From assembly GCA_036897625.1 (NCBI GenBank), contig JAYMTA010000252.1, forward strand, positions 1 to 33,324: a stretch of 33,324 bases of DNA, given 5' to 3'. Made by a program: the position numbers and the translations under genes. Origin of the DNA: Pelargonium cotyledonis. Taxonomy: Eukaryota > Streptophyta > Magnoliopsida > Geraniales > Geraniaceae. This document shows, one piece after another, positions 9,932 to 23,406 of this stretch. The stretch's first letter is position 1; every line of letters starts with the position of its first letter. The notes beneath the pieces are model-generated. The model worked only from the letters and a program-made list of their open reading frames with translations. It made no database searches and had not been told where the DNA came from.

Positions 9932-11624
9932 TGGTGTACTGAGGTGTGAAGGAGGTAAAGTTTTAGTAAAAGGTTCAAAGTCTACACAATTGGCTATAAA
10001 AGAAGAAGAGAAAGTTAATGATGTGCATGTGTGTAATGAATTTTGGAACTGGTAGGAGTTGGATGATGGATTTAGAGTTCCAATCCTAGCCGTTGAATTT
10101 CAATTTACTTGTTTGGAGTTTGTAGTGAAGTGAAAGCAACCTTTTGCTTGTTTTGGTAAAAATCGTATCTTTCTCTCCTGTGAATGATCCAAGCTCCACC
10201 CCCTTTTCACGAGCCCATTCTGTACGGTGTCTTCTTAAATTTTATTATTTCGTGACTAGCTTTTCACATCTTGCTTTGCAATGATTAGTAGACACTTTTA
10301 ATACAAAATATTATTGATACATCGTCCTTGAACTGTGTAGTCGTTATTCACGTGTTATTTTTTATAGACAATATTCTATGTTCAAATGTCTATTTGAGTT
10401 TATTTGGTTTCAATTGCGTACATGTGACTCGCACAAAGTAACACATCGTTAATAAACACTTCATATGTGTTTATGGGACATCGTGCTCGGATGTGACAAT
10501 TGTGAAAAGAAATGAGTTGGATCTTAAATTATTAAAACTAATGATATAATATGCAATTTTTTAAAAATCAGGTTAATATTTAATATAATTTAAAAGTTCA
10601 AGTATCTTGTTCTCCGTCCAAATACTCTTTTTGGGTTTAATTCCTAATTAAAGCTGTTATTATTTTAGTCATTGTTAACATTTTATTTTTTAATTTAACA
10701 CCATCGATCAAGTACAATAGGTCACGTCATTATTTTTGTAGACGTCAAGAAGCTAGGTGGTCCACGTGGAATTTTAAGCCGATCATTAGCCAAACGGATG
10801 AGAAAAGAACACAGGATGACAACAAGTCAACCACACCCAAGTTAAATAATTGGGAGCTCCTGCCCTTGAGACTCTCATCGTGAAAATTATAAATGGTTGC
10901 AAATGCGCAAAAGACATACTCTCAAAAAAATTTATAAAAGATAAAACTTGACGCTTGAGAATGCATTGTGTCCACATTGGATCAGGAGCTACAAAAATAT
11001 ATTGGAACGCTACTCATAGATGAGCACTGGTAAGGATTTCCCAAATGTTTTATGAGTGTTCGGAAGACACAAGAAAGTTCCTATCTCACACTACGATTAC
11101 AAACAACACAATATTCGTGATTCTCGCACCCAAATTTGCAATGTACCCTAAAATAGAACTCATACCAACCGTCTCCAATCAAATGTTGTTACGTTATATG
11201 TCGTTATTTAAGAGTCTAATTACCCTATCACTTGAAGAAGAAAAAAACGCTTTTAAAATTTCTATTACTCATTAAGTTTCTCTTTTTAGAGATTTGTTCT
11301 TTTCAATTTTCAAGATTGAGATACTTATTTTTACGTATGAGACTATCAAACATATATAAAAAAAATTTGTTATTAATAAGCGCGTCATAAACTTTAATAA
11401 GTATGATGAAAAATAATGTATAATTAACTCTTTTTAATATTTCTTAAAATTAAAATGAGTGGTTTTGTTTTTGGGGGGTTAAAAAATGAGTTTTAATTTT
11501 TTAAAGAACCATTGATCGAAATCGAACACAATTGTAAAAAAGGAGAGGGTTTTAGACTTGAAGCCTCTGTTCACAGAGACAACACAGGCCGTCACACACT
11601 CACTCCCCGGCTCAATCAACGACC
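9932..11624. other. Intergenic, with PPR gene promoter at its right end
   Basis: AT-rich intergenic DNA. The minus-strand open frame at 10786-10977 and the plus-strand one at 11045-11275 match no family I know. The only ordered structure is a cluster of ACGT-core motifs near 10724-10769. The last about 80 bases (11545-11624) are more GC-rich and are the probable 5' UTR of the PPR gene. No convincing TATA box was seen, which is common for plant organelle-protein genes. Confidence 0.4.
10724..10769. promoter_or_regulatory. Cluster of three ACGT-core (bZIP/bHLH-type) motifs
   Basis: CACGTC (10724 region), the palindrome GACGTC (10741-10746) and a perfect G-box CCACGTGG (10762-10769) sit within 46 bp. 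Such motifs are known binding sites of plant bZIP and bHLH factors. They lie about 860 bp upstream of the PPR start codon. Function is unproven. Confidence 0.35.
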
Positions 11625-14600
11625 ATGAAGCTCCTTCAATCCATCTTCTCCGGTACTTTCTAGTTTCTAAACTTTCCATTGATACAGCTTGAGCTTCAAT
11701 TCTTCTTTACTTTTTTTAAAATTTTCTATCGTTGTTATCAATTTCAGGTCGATACAGGCCGCTGATTCGAGCTACGGGGCGCCGTTACTTCGCCGCCAAC
11801 CCCGAAGAATACGAGAAGCGGAACTACGCCAACAACCTCTCCGAGTACAACACCGTCATAGGGTCCCTCGCTGGCCAGAAAAGGTCTCGTTTTTTTCAAT
11901 CCCTCCCTGAAATGTAGCGTTTTGGGTTTTGTTAAATTTTGAATCTTTCTGATATGGGTGTGCTCTGATAAGGTATTATCTGTTGAGGGATGTGTATGAT
12001 GACATGATGCTCGATGGGGTGCAGCCTTCTCGGGATGTTTTTCATTCCTTGTTCGTAGGCTCCATGAAAGGAGCTCGCTTGCAGGATGTTTTCTTCTTCC
12101 GGGACGAAATGAAAGCTATGGGTTTGGTTCCCGATGTATGTTGTGTATATCTTGTTCATCAGCAATTTTGTTTCAAGTCGTAGATATATATACATTTAGC
12201 TGTCTCTGGATCATTTAGCATTAACATATTCTTGTTTAATGTGAGATTGAATACAGTTTCAAGATGTAGAGATGTGCATGTTTAGCTATGTATCAATTCT
12301 TTTGTACCTAACTTAACAACGATGGTGTATGCTTATTGAGTTAGTCTAACAGCTCTCATATAAAATGACCATTTTGTTTCCTTTTCTTGATGATATTTTA
12401 GGTTGCTTTATACAACTTTATGATCTCTACTTATGGTAAGACCAATAATACTAGTGCTGCTGCTCAGGTACGTCTGCTACTCTGCTCATGTATTTTTGCT
12501 AGTGCCTTGCTACGTTGAGTGTTCACTGGCATTCGTTACTCAAATCAATATATATATGTATGTATTTTATTTTTTTGCTTCGCACTTGTAGATTTTAGAC
12601 GAAATGAAGATTTATGGAGTGAAGCCAAATGTACAAACCTACACGTGTCTACTTAATGCCTTCGCAATATCTGGCCGACTTGATCGAGTGTATGTTACTT
12701 CTTTAGTGAACTAACTTGTTATCTATTACTCATTTGTAGGGACATATGTACTCAAACTAGCAAACTCATTAGCCTTCTTTAGAAACTGCTCTTGCATTGC
12801 TTAAATCTAGCCAATGAAGTGAGTAGCTGGATCATATGCAATATGCAACCTTAGGAGTCACGTCCATCACCATTTATTAAACAGATCTCTTATTTCTTGT
12901 TCTCTTTTAGCTCAACCTGTATATAATATGATAGTTGTCCCCTTGGCACTTTGAAGTTGCCAAAACGATTCGTCTATCATCTCAAGTAGTATTAAGGAGA
13001 TATTTATGTCTAGCCACGATATATCAACTTTTTATCATTCTTTCAAGTAGTTTTTGGATGAGGATAATATGTCATCAAATGATACCTCAAAATATGGTTA
13101 GGAAAAACTAAATAACAAAAGAAGATATGCGCTTATTAATGAATATTCTGTGTCTATGTCGAGAACTTGTTTACATGTGGGCGTCATTGGATAGTGATAA
13201 ATATGTCAACCGCCTGTTCATGTTATTCCATGGGACTCAGGTGAGTGCTCTTTTGAGTTTTGATCAATGACCGTTTCAGTGTGATGCAGGACTGTTTAAA
13301 AACCTAAATGTGTATTCTTGGCCTAGATTTAGGCATTATGGATGTAATTAGAGTATTTACTTATTTAGTGTTTACTTTAGCTCTTCCCATCATAGTACAC
13401 ATCATAGTTGTTAGAATCGGGTGACTCACAAATCAATTTGTCCCACTCGCATTGATGAGCTGATTCATCCCAACCCACTTGACATCAACCATGAATTGGA
13501 GACATCTATGAATTATATTTGAATAATGTTGAACCAATGCTGAATTGTTGGTTTAGTATGAGTCAGATGATTAATTCTTCTGGGTAACAGGACTCAGATC
13601 GCTATATATCCAGGTCAGATCTATTAGACCTAACTCTTGACTAACAAAATATTTACATATTTACTAGATCTTTGCTGAAAACACCATTTCCAGCCCTTTT
13701 TACGTCACTGGCAGTTTTAAGACATTATGGTCTTGGATTTTTTGTATTGTGTTGGACCCGACTCATTCTATTGGATAACATAAGATAGTAATAGTGGCAT
13801 TGATCTTGAGGATATGCACTAAGAATTTTGGACATGAAACTTTTGTTGTTGTTGTGAATATCTTGACTATTAATTAGTAATTTAGTATCAATAGAAAATT
13901 GAGGCTTGTTTTGTTTGTTGACTTGATCGATTACGAACGCTTCAACTTTGATAGCCTGAAACCTTTTCTTATTAAGTTGTTTCAACCTACATTATTTTTA
14001 TTTATGTTGATTGTTGATATATTCATCACTTGAAGGTTTATTCTCTCATTCATGTCTCAGTTCTTCAATTTGATTCACGATTCACTAAATTGACCTTTAA
14101 TTCACGAGTTTGATGACCATGGTTACAGGTACGCAATTATCCGGGATATGACTGCAGCTGGTCTAGGTTTAAACAAATACTGCTATGCGGGACTTATAAC
14201 TGCCTACGTTAACAAGACACCTGTGACAGATGAAACGATTGCAAAAGTAGTTATTAAACTCTACTTTTGGCTATTTCCTCCCTCACCATGCCCTGTCACT
14301 GTTCTTTTTTTTTCCTTTCTAATAATCTCCTTTTTCTTGGAAAGATTCTTGAGTATGTTGGGAAATCAAAGGAATGGTCATCTGTTGAAGCATCAAGTGG
14401 CACTGCTGAAAATGTAATGGTGGGTGTTTCTGATGAAGAACTATATAACTTAGTCACTGCTGAGTATGCCCGACGACGTGGAGGGTTTTTGAGCAGACAC
14501 CTCACTGGATATCATATTGCATTTCATGCTTGTGCAGAACTTCGGAATGTGGAGGTAGCATCCTATCTTTTTAATTGTTATCATGATATATAAGTATGAA

Positions 14601-17540
14601 ATAAACTAATTTATTTTGCTTGTCATATGAAAGGATTAATTTTCTTTTGGCATTTGGCATTGACAAAAATAAAAATAAAAATTCCAGTGTATGGGTGGCG
14701 TTGTAATTGGGGCAATGCCTGGTTCTTGATTTTTATTGTCAATATGGTTGACTTATATAAGTTTTTATCTCTTTTTATTTATTGGTATGAAATTGGTGCT
14801 GTATGTATACTGTGCTGTTAAATGTTTTCGCCAGTGCATCGTTACATCTTTAGTTTCTGTTATATCTGCACATTTAGACAAATACATCCAAACACGTGAC
14901 ATGACAGGTTACTTTTGATATGAGAAGAAAGTCCTGGGTCCCAAAATCTTTGTTCCCCATTTGTTTCTTGTACACTATCCTTATATGCAGTATCACCAAA
15001 CCATGGAATTACATCATCCTTTTTATAATGCTTAATTTTGTAAATTTTCTTTTTGGCATTTGTGCATTGAAAAATAATGTGAGGTTTGGGGTATTTAAGA
15101 AATAGATTGAGAAAATCAGCATCAGGTTAGATCCTAGATTTATTCATGATTTGTTGGGTCTTCAACTAAAGCTTCCTTTTTTGTTGAACCTTTCATGATT
15201 CCTAATAACTTCTCGTGAATCTTGATGCCATTCTAATTATATTGTTTTTTTTTTTGTTATTTATTGTCATGGTAGATGCTGGAAACTCTTATGGATATGC
15301 TTGAGAAAGATGGCCAATCTCCCGACATCTTTATTGCAATGCAAACTGTGAGGTATTTATTGAAATATGTACACACATGCCATGTGATATCATGGAGTTT
15401 TTGTTATGGAAATCATGGTCTGGGATTGTGAGAACCGTGAATCAGGGACAATGAGGTTAATTGTGCTTGCGGATATAAGGCTATTCAAATCTAATTGTCC
15501 TCGCTGAAATAGAGAATATTGTAGAGAGTGAATAAAAATTGCTGGTCTCACTCTAGATGAATGCATCTTATCTAATATTGTACGGTGTTAAGAATTCATC
15601 ACTCTTTTAAATAAGTTTCATAGAAACTCAAATTTGTTGCAAAATTCAAAATATAATTTTTTCATGTAAGAAAGAAAGAAACTTAGGGGATCATCATAAA
15701 GTTGGTATAGTTGTTCCATCAATAAGCTTTACCCACTATTTGAATCTAAACAAAATGGAATAAAAATATGATAGAATTGTACTTGCTGGACCAACATACC
15801 AATGCAGGAAACAATAACAAGTTAAACCTTAAGTCTTATGGACGTTTTTGTCTCAATAATAGAGGCACCTCAAAATCTGCAATACAGCTAAAGAAACTAC
15901 TCGTAGCCTATCACAGTTCAGTATAGCAAATTCTACTGCAAATTTTGCTGAGTATAGCCAAATAACTTTCTGGGCTTTTTTTCATCCTTTTTTACCTGAG
16001 ATTTATATGTTTATTACTTCACTTTATCTTTATACTTAAGATTCTCATATACGGTATTATCTTGTGAATATTTAAGATCTTGAAGATGCTCCTTATGCTC
16101 GATCAGCTTTGGCATTGCCATATCAATATATAATGTCTTTCTAGCGATTGATCTGAACTCTGAACACTTAATTTTCTAAAGGTGCTATTTACGTTGTGGG
16201 GACATTGATCGGGCACTTCAAATATTTACACACTTTGAGAACACAAGAAGGTCACCGATCCCGGTTGAGTTCTATGGAGTGAGTTCGACAACAAACAGTT
16301 TTTTATTTGTTTATACATCATAAGCTAAGACATAATTGATATTTCATTTAACTCTCTTTTTATCATATATATGCTGCTGACTATAATTCTCTCTGTTTTT
16401 TGCTTTTATTATCTTACTTCTAACTGATGCTAACTTCAGGCGAGTGTGTTTGCTGAAGCCTACCTTTTCCTTTTAAGGTTTTATTTAGTCATGACAAAAA
16501 TTGTACATTTAACTAATGTAACTCATGACTGTAGACCCTGATTGAAGGAGCCATGATTGGTTATGCTACCAAAGGAATGCAACTTGCACAAGATACTCTG
16601 GTACTGTTGAATGATTGTTGCCGCTTTTTTAACATTGTGACCATTTATTTTTGTTATATATTTTACTTGGCATGCATCGTCAATGCAGATAGCTATGAAT
16701 ACCAAGGGTGTTTTCTTGAACCAAAAAATGGGAAGTGATCTACTACTTGCAGCCGCAGGCGAAAAGGTGAGCAGATGCCTTCCCTTGGGTCTTCATATTC
16801 TGCTTAAATCATCCTGAAGTTAATGTTACGTTTGTAATATATTACTGAAATTTAATTATGTTCTTGCAGACTGGTGGATATACAGTTGCCAATTTGATAT
16901 GGGACATGATGCAAGCCCAAAAAATTATACCTACTTTGCCTGCCGTGGAAGCATATCTGAAGGGCTTAAAAGTAAGTATCCTTGCCTTGGCTAAACATTA
17001 GAATGTCTTATCAGAGATTTATCTTGAGAGTTTTAGCTAAATACATCGTGTTGGAATTTTTAGTATTTTCATTGGGGTACCAGTAGTAGTTTATGTGAAG
17101 GGATCGCAATGTTGTCACAGCCTAGATAGGCAAGTTAGAGGATGTTAGTCGGGGGCTCGGGGCATAAGCAACATGTTGGGACCCGGTCTATTATGAACCC
17201 TGATCAATTCGATTAACTGATGGTAGCAACGTGCAGAGGCTAAAGTCTCTTTTGTCCTCTGATCTATTTAATGATCTGGGCAAAACCATGTGAAGTCATG
17301 GCTAATTCTATTTACAATTTAATGTGAAATCACAATAGAATCATTGGGAGTGTCCATGATCAGATTGTCATTGAAATTGAAAATCTTTACAAACATGACT
17401 CTAATTTTTAAATTGTGCGCATAACTAGTCCATATTCTCCTTTTGTAATTGCTTTGCAGGAACGTGATATACCTCAAGATGATCCACGACTAGTATTAGT
17501 GTCTCGGACACTTGATGATATCTTCACGAGACGAGTTTAG
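11625..17540 (+). CDS. Mitochondrial PPR protein, At4g35850-like
   Basis: Thirteen exons: 11625-11652, 11748-11883, 11973-12135, 12402-12467, 12592-12689, 14129-14246, 14345-14554, 15276-15352, 16182-16278, 16535-16600, 16689-16766, 16870-16971, 17460-17540. All joins keep phase and give 439 residues. The N-terminus (MKLLQSIFS, then RYRPLIRATGRRYF) is Arg-rich and lacks acidic residues, typical of a mitochondrial presequence. PPR-like helical repeats follow from about residue 55, for example a stretch with DEMKIYGVKPNVQTY. So many introns are unusual for PPR genes, which are mostly intron-poor. The sequence resembles Arabidopsis At4g35850, which I recall, without being able to check, as a PPR protein of the plant mitochondrial ribosome small subunit. 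Binding RNA in mitochondria is the safe inference. Confidence 0.9.
12690..14128 (+). other. Large PPR intron 5
   Basis: A 1.44 kb intron (GTATGT...TTACAG), ten times the size of most others in the gene. It is AT-rich with no recognisable gene, RNA or terminal repeats. A segment around 13410-13630 has slightly raised GC and repeated words such as GACTCA/GAGTCA and may be a decayed insertion. Confidence 0.5.
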
Positions 17541-18129
17541 TCGGAAGACTATTGAGATGATTTTTTTTGTATGCTCGAGTAGCTATTTGATTTTGTGTAT
17601 TACCTTAAGAAATATTGAGGCTGGTCGTCTCAAGTTATCGGCACATCCATCAACGTCGTCAGGGTTGGATATGTTGACTGGGTTACTTCTCTTAGTTAGT
17701 AGTGACATTTTGACTTCTATTCATTTTTGGCTGGTTTGGTGATCATAATATTGTAATGTATTGAAATCAACTGTGGCCTAATAGAAATGATCGTTACAGG
17801 AGTATCCGCAAATGTCCATCCTGAGCAGGTGAGATTTATCCGCATGGGGACGATTATGCGGACCCGATGAGCACTTTTAGGTTGTTCCTTGTAAACAACA
17901 CACTCGATCAACACTTTTAGGTTGTACCATGTAAACCACACTTTCGTGAACTCAACAAGTTCTAGATGTGACTCATTGAATTTGAATTTTTACTGTACTA
18001 ATCACACAATTAATGACAACTGACGAGTATAGTTGATTGCATACACCAAGGCTCGGTTCTTAAATATATGTACACCAAGTTTTAGAATATGGTTTAGCTA
18101 AAATATACTGCACAAAATAGACTGAAAAG
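17541..18129. other. Convergent 3' intergenic region
   Basis: The 589 bp between the stop codons of two converging genes (PPR on +, RAB2 on -) must hold both 3' UTRs and polyadenylation regions. The centre carries a 40-bp tandem duplication, listed separately. Confidence 0.6.
17865..17944. repeat. 40-bp tandem duplication
   Basis: Two adjacent imperfect copies, 17865-17904 and 17905-17944, sharing CACTTTTAGGTTGT and then C(C/A)(A/T)TGTAAAC. It lies in the short region between converging genes, probably within a 3' UTR. Confidence 0.85.
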
Positions 18130-21360
<3,231 letters not shown>

Positions 21361-22385
21361 TGCTTGTTAATCCAATTAATTATTCAATATCCAATTAATT
21401 AACCAAATAATTTATTAATCATGTTAAAATATACCATATTTATTCTATTTCTGGTTTAATACTAGTAATTAATATTTATTAACATGCCACAAGTATGCAA
21501 TTTTATTTTCTTACCCCAAAAAAAAAAAGTTGAAGTTTACACTTTTTGATGATTATTCTGATCTGACGAGTTTGCACAAAAACAAAGACATTTGTTTACT
21601 GGTTCATTTAACTTGTTATAATATAAAAAGTATCATCAAATCAACTTACGCTCGTGTTGACTATATTCTCTTTAATTGTATGTTGGCTTAAACATTCTTA
21701 ACAACTTACAATATTCAAGAAATATTTCATAAATATTGGTCCAATGCTTTCTAACGTGTAAAGTAGAATTTTATAATAAATTATTTTTGAAATAATAACA
21801 GTATATTTTCTAATTTTTTGAAGTAAACTATTTCGATTGATATATTAATCTAGTTATTTAATGTCTTTATAGTTATTTTTTATTTATTAACATTACTTTT
21901 AAAAGCTTATTTACATTGGAGCACTGAGCAAAAACAAATTTAAAAAAATGTAGGAATAAACTCACAATTCTCTCCATTCTCTACTACTGTATCTACTGGT
22001 GGCACAACTCTGGTGTCCCAGCTATCTTCTCTACGTAAAATAGTGATTCATCTTTATTTTATTTATGAAACACACATTTTTAGCATTTGACACATTTGAA
22101 TTACAACTTGGAATATTCATAGAGCTTCATTAGAGCAACAATGACATCCATTCGGCTCAATATCCAAAAGCAGGCATCGGGTAAGCTCCACGAATAGCTT
22201 TTCTTCATTCTCTTCGTTTTGAAGAATGAACATGTAGAGTTAATGTTCATGGTCACATGACACTATGGTTGGGTGTGATTTTAAAACTCTACCAAACTTG
22301 CGAAGCGTAATTGAACACATCTATTATAACATGCCGAGAAGAGAGAAGCTACATAAGTTAAAATAACCAAAACATCTTGAGTTAA
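21361..22385. other. AT-rich intergenic DNA
   Basis: Very AT-rich, with no open frame of interest, no tRNA and no recognisable element ends. It separates the divergently transcribed RAB2 (-) and chloroplast RNA-binding protein (+) genes. Confidence 0.5.
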
Positions 22386-22589
22386 TTAATTAGTACTAGA
22401 GCAATGTTCTTGCAAGAAGATCCCTATAAAATGTGAGTTATGAGGGCTGAGGATGCCAAGTGTCTCCCAATCCAAGGTCACATTAGGCAGACCCAGAGGA
22501 TCCTGTTTTCCATAAAAATGCAGAAGAAGAAAAACCAAAGTTAGCCATAGGAAGAGGGCAGATATGATAGGTAACAAACCTATGACCAT
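22386..22589 (-). CDS. Possible small membrane peptide (doubtful)
   Basis: A 67-residue minus-strand frame beginning MVIGLLPIISALFLWLTLVF, a strongly hydrophobic segment long enough to cross a membrane, followed by a polar tail (QDPLGLPNVTLDWETLG). I recognise no family. No neighbouring exon was identified, and chance frames of this length are common in AT-rich plant DNA. A (TA)n tract 70-110 bp upstream could mimic a TATA box. Confidence 0.15.
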   Translation of the reverse strand: MVIGLLPIISALFLWLTLVFLLLHFYGKQDPLGLPNVTLDWETLGILSPHNSHFIGIFLQEHCSSTN

Positions 22590-22654
22590 GGTGGACTAAG
22601 AGGTTTCAAGATTAGTTTGTTGAATTGTCATTTGTGTGGTCTCTTGCATAAGTA

Positions 22655-22655
22655 A

Positions 22656-22701
<46 letters not shown>

Positions 22702-22709
22702 ACACACAC
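22655..22709. repeat. (AC)n(AT)n(AC)n microsatellite
   Basis: A run of AC units, then about 18 AT units, then AC units again, in intergenic DNA. The central part is self-complementary. Confidence 0.93.
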
Positions 22710-23338
22710 TCTAAACACAGCTTTTTTTACATCATGATATGTGGAGTATTTGTGTAACCTATTAATATTTCAGATACTATCTATCTTGAAAAGATGTGTA
22801 AGCTAATGGTTCAACTTTTACTTTACATTACGCCAAACTTAAGAAATTGAGCCCAAAATAGGTGCTGGAGTGTGTATATGTATAATATATATGGGCACGT
22901 CATCCTATTACAGAGAATCTGAATGCCACTTCATCCCTACCTCACGCGCTAGCTCTCGAAATGAGCACTCGAGAGCTTAAGCATGCCTCGAGAACGAAAG
23001 TCCATCAAGCCTCTTTCGCCGCAACGTGATGGAGCTGAGCAAAATTTCAGCACAACGAGAATATAGACTCGATGTAACGAGATTGAGCTGGGTAATACTC
23101 CGTCGTGACAAAGATCCTCGGTGCGACAAGCCAGAGCTATTGGAAAAAATACTTTGTCCTGACGAAGCTCAAACTTTCCAAGTCATTCATCTGTTTAGTC
23201 ATTCGCATGGTCACTTTTTAAGGTCCCGAAGAAGGCCAAGAAAGTCTCCGACAGTGAGACAAAAAGGGTAAAACCGTAAATAAAGTTGACTGCTGCAGTA
23301 ACCATGTCAACAAACCTTTCCCTCCCAAGGCAAATCAC
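22710..23338. other. Intergenic region upstream of the chloroplast RNP gene
   Basis: The left part is AT-rich. From about 22920 to 23270 base composition shifts towards higher GC with repeated CGAGA/GACGA/GACAA-type words and a 9-bp inverted repeat (22951-22959 with 22969-22977). No protein family was recognised in the open frame at 23026-23271. It may be a decayed repeat and also contains the promoter of the next gene. Confidence 0.4.
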
Positions 23339-23345
23339 TATAAAT
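23339..23345 (+). promoter_or_regulatory. TATA box of the chloroplast RNP gene
   Basis: TATAAAT in the context TCACTATAAATTCC. Plant transcription usually starts about 30 bp downstream, here near 23370, giving a leader of about 37 nt before the ATG at 23407. This placing leaves the earlier out-of-frame ATG at 23304 outside the transcript. Confidence 0.6.
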
Positions 23346-23406
23346 TCCTTCTCCTCTCCTTATCCTAAACCTCCCTCTCAATCAGTCCTTCTCCGAACTC
23401 CAAGCC

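Noticed and set aside
11045-11275. 76-codon plus-strand frame
   Set aside because: No family recognised, AT-rich composition like its surroundings.
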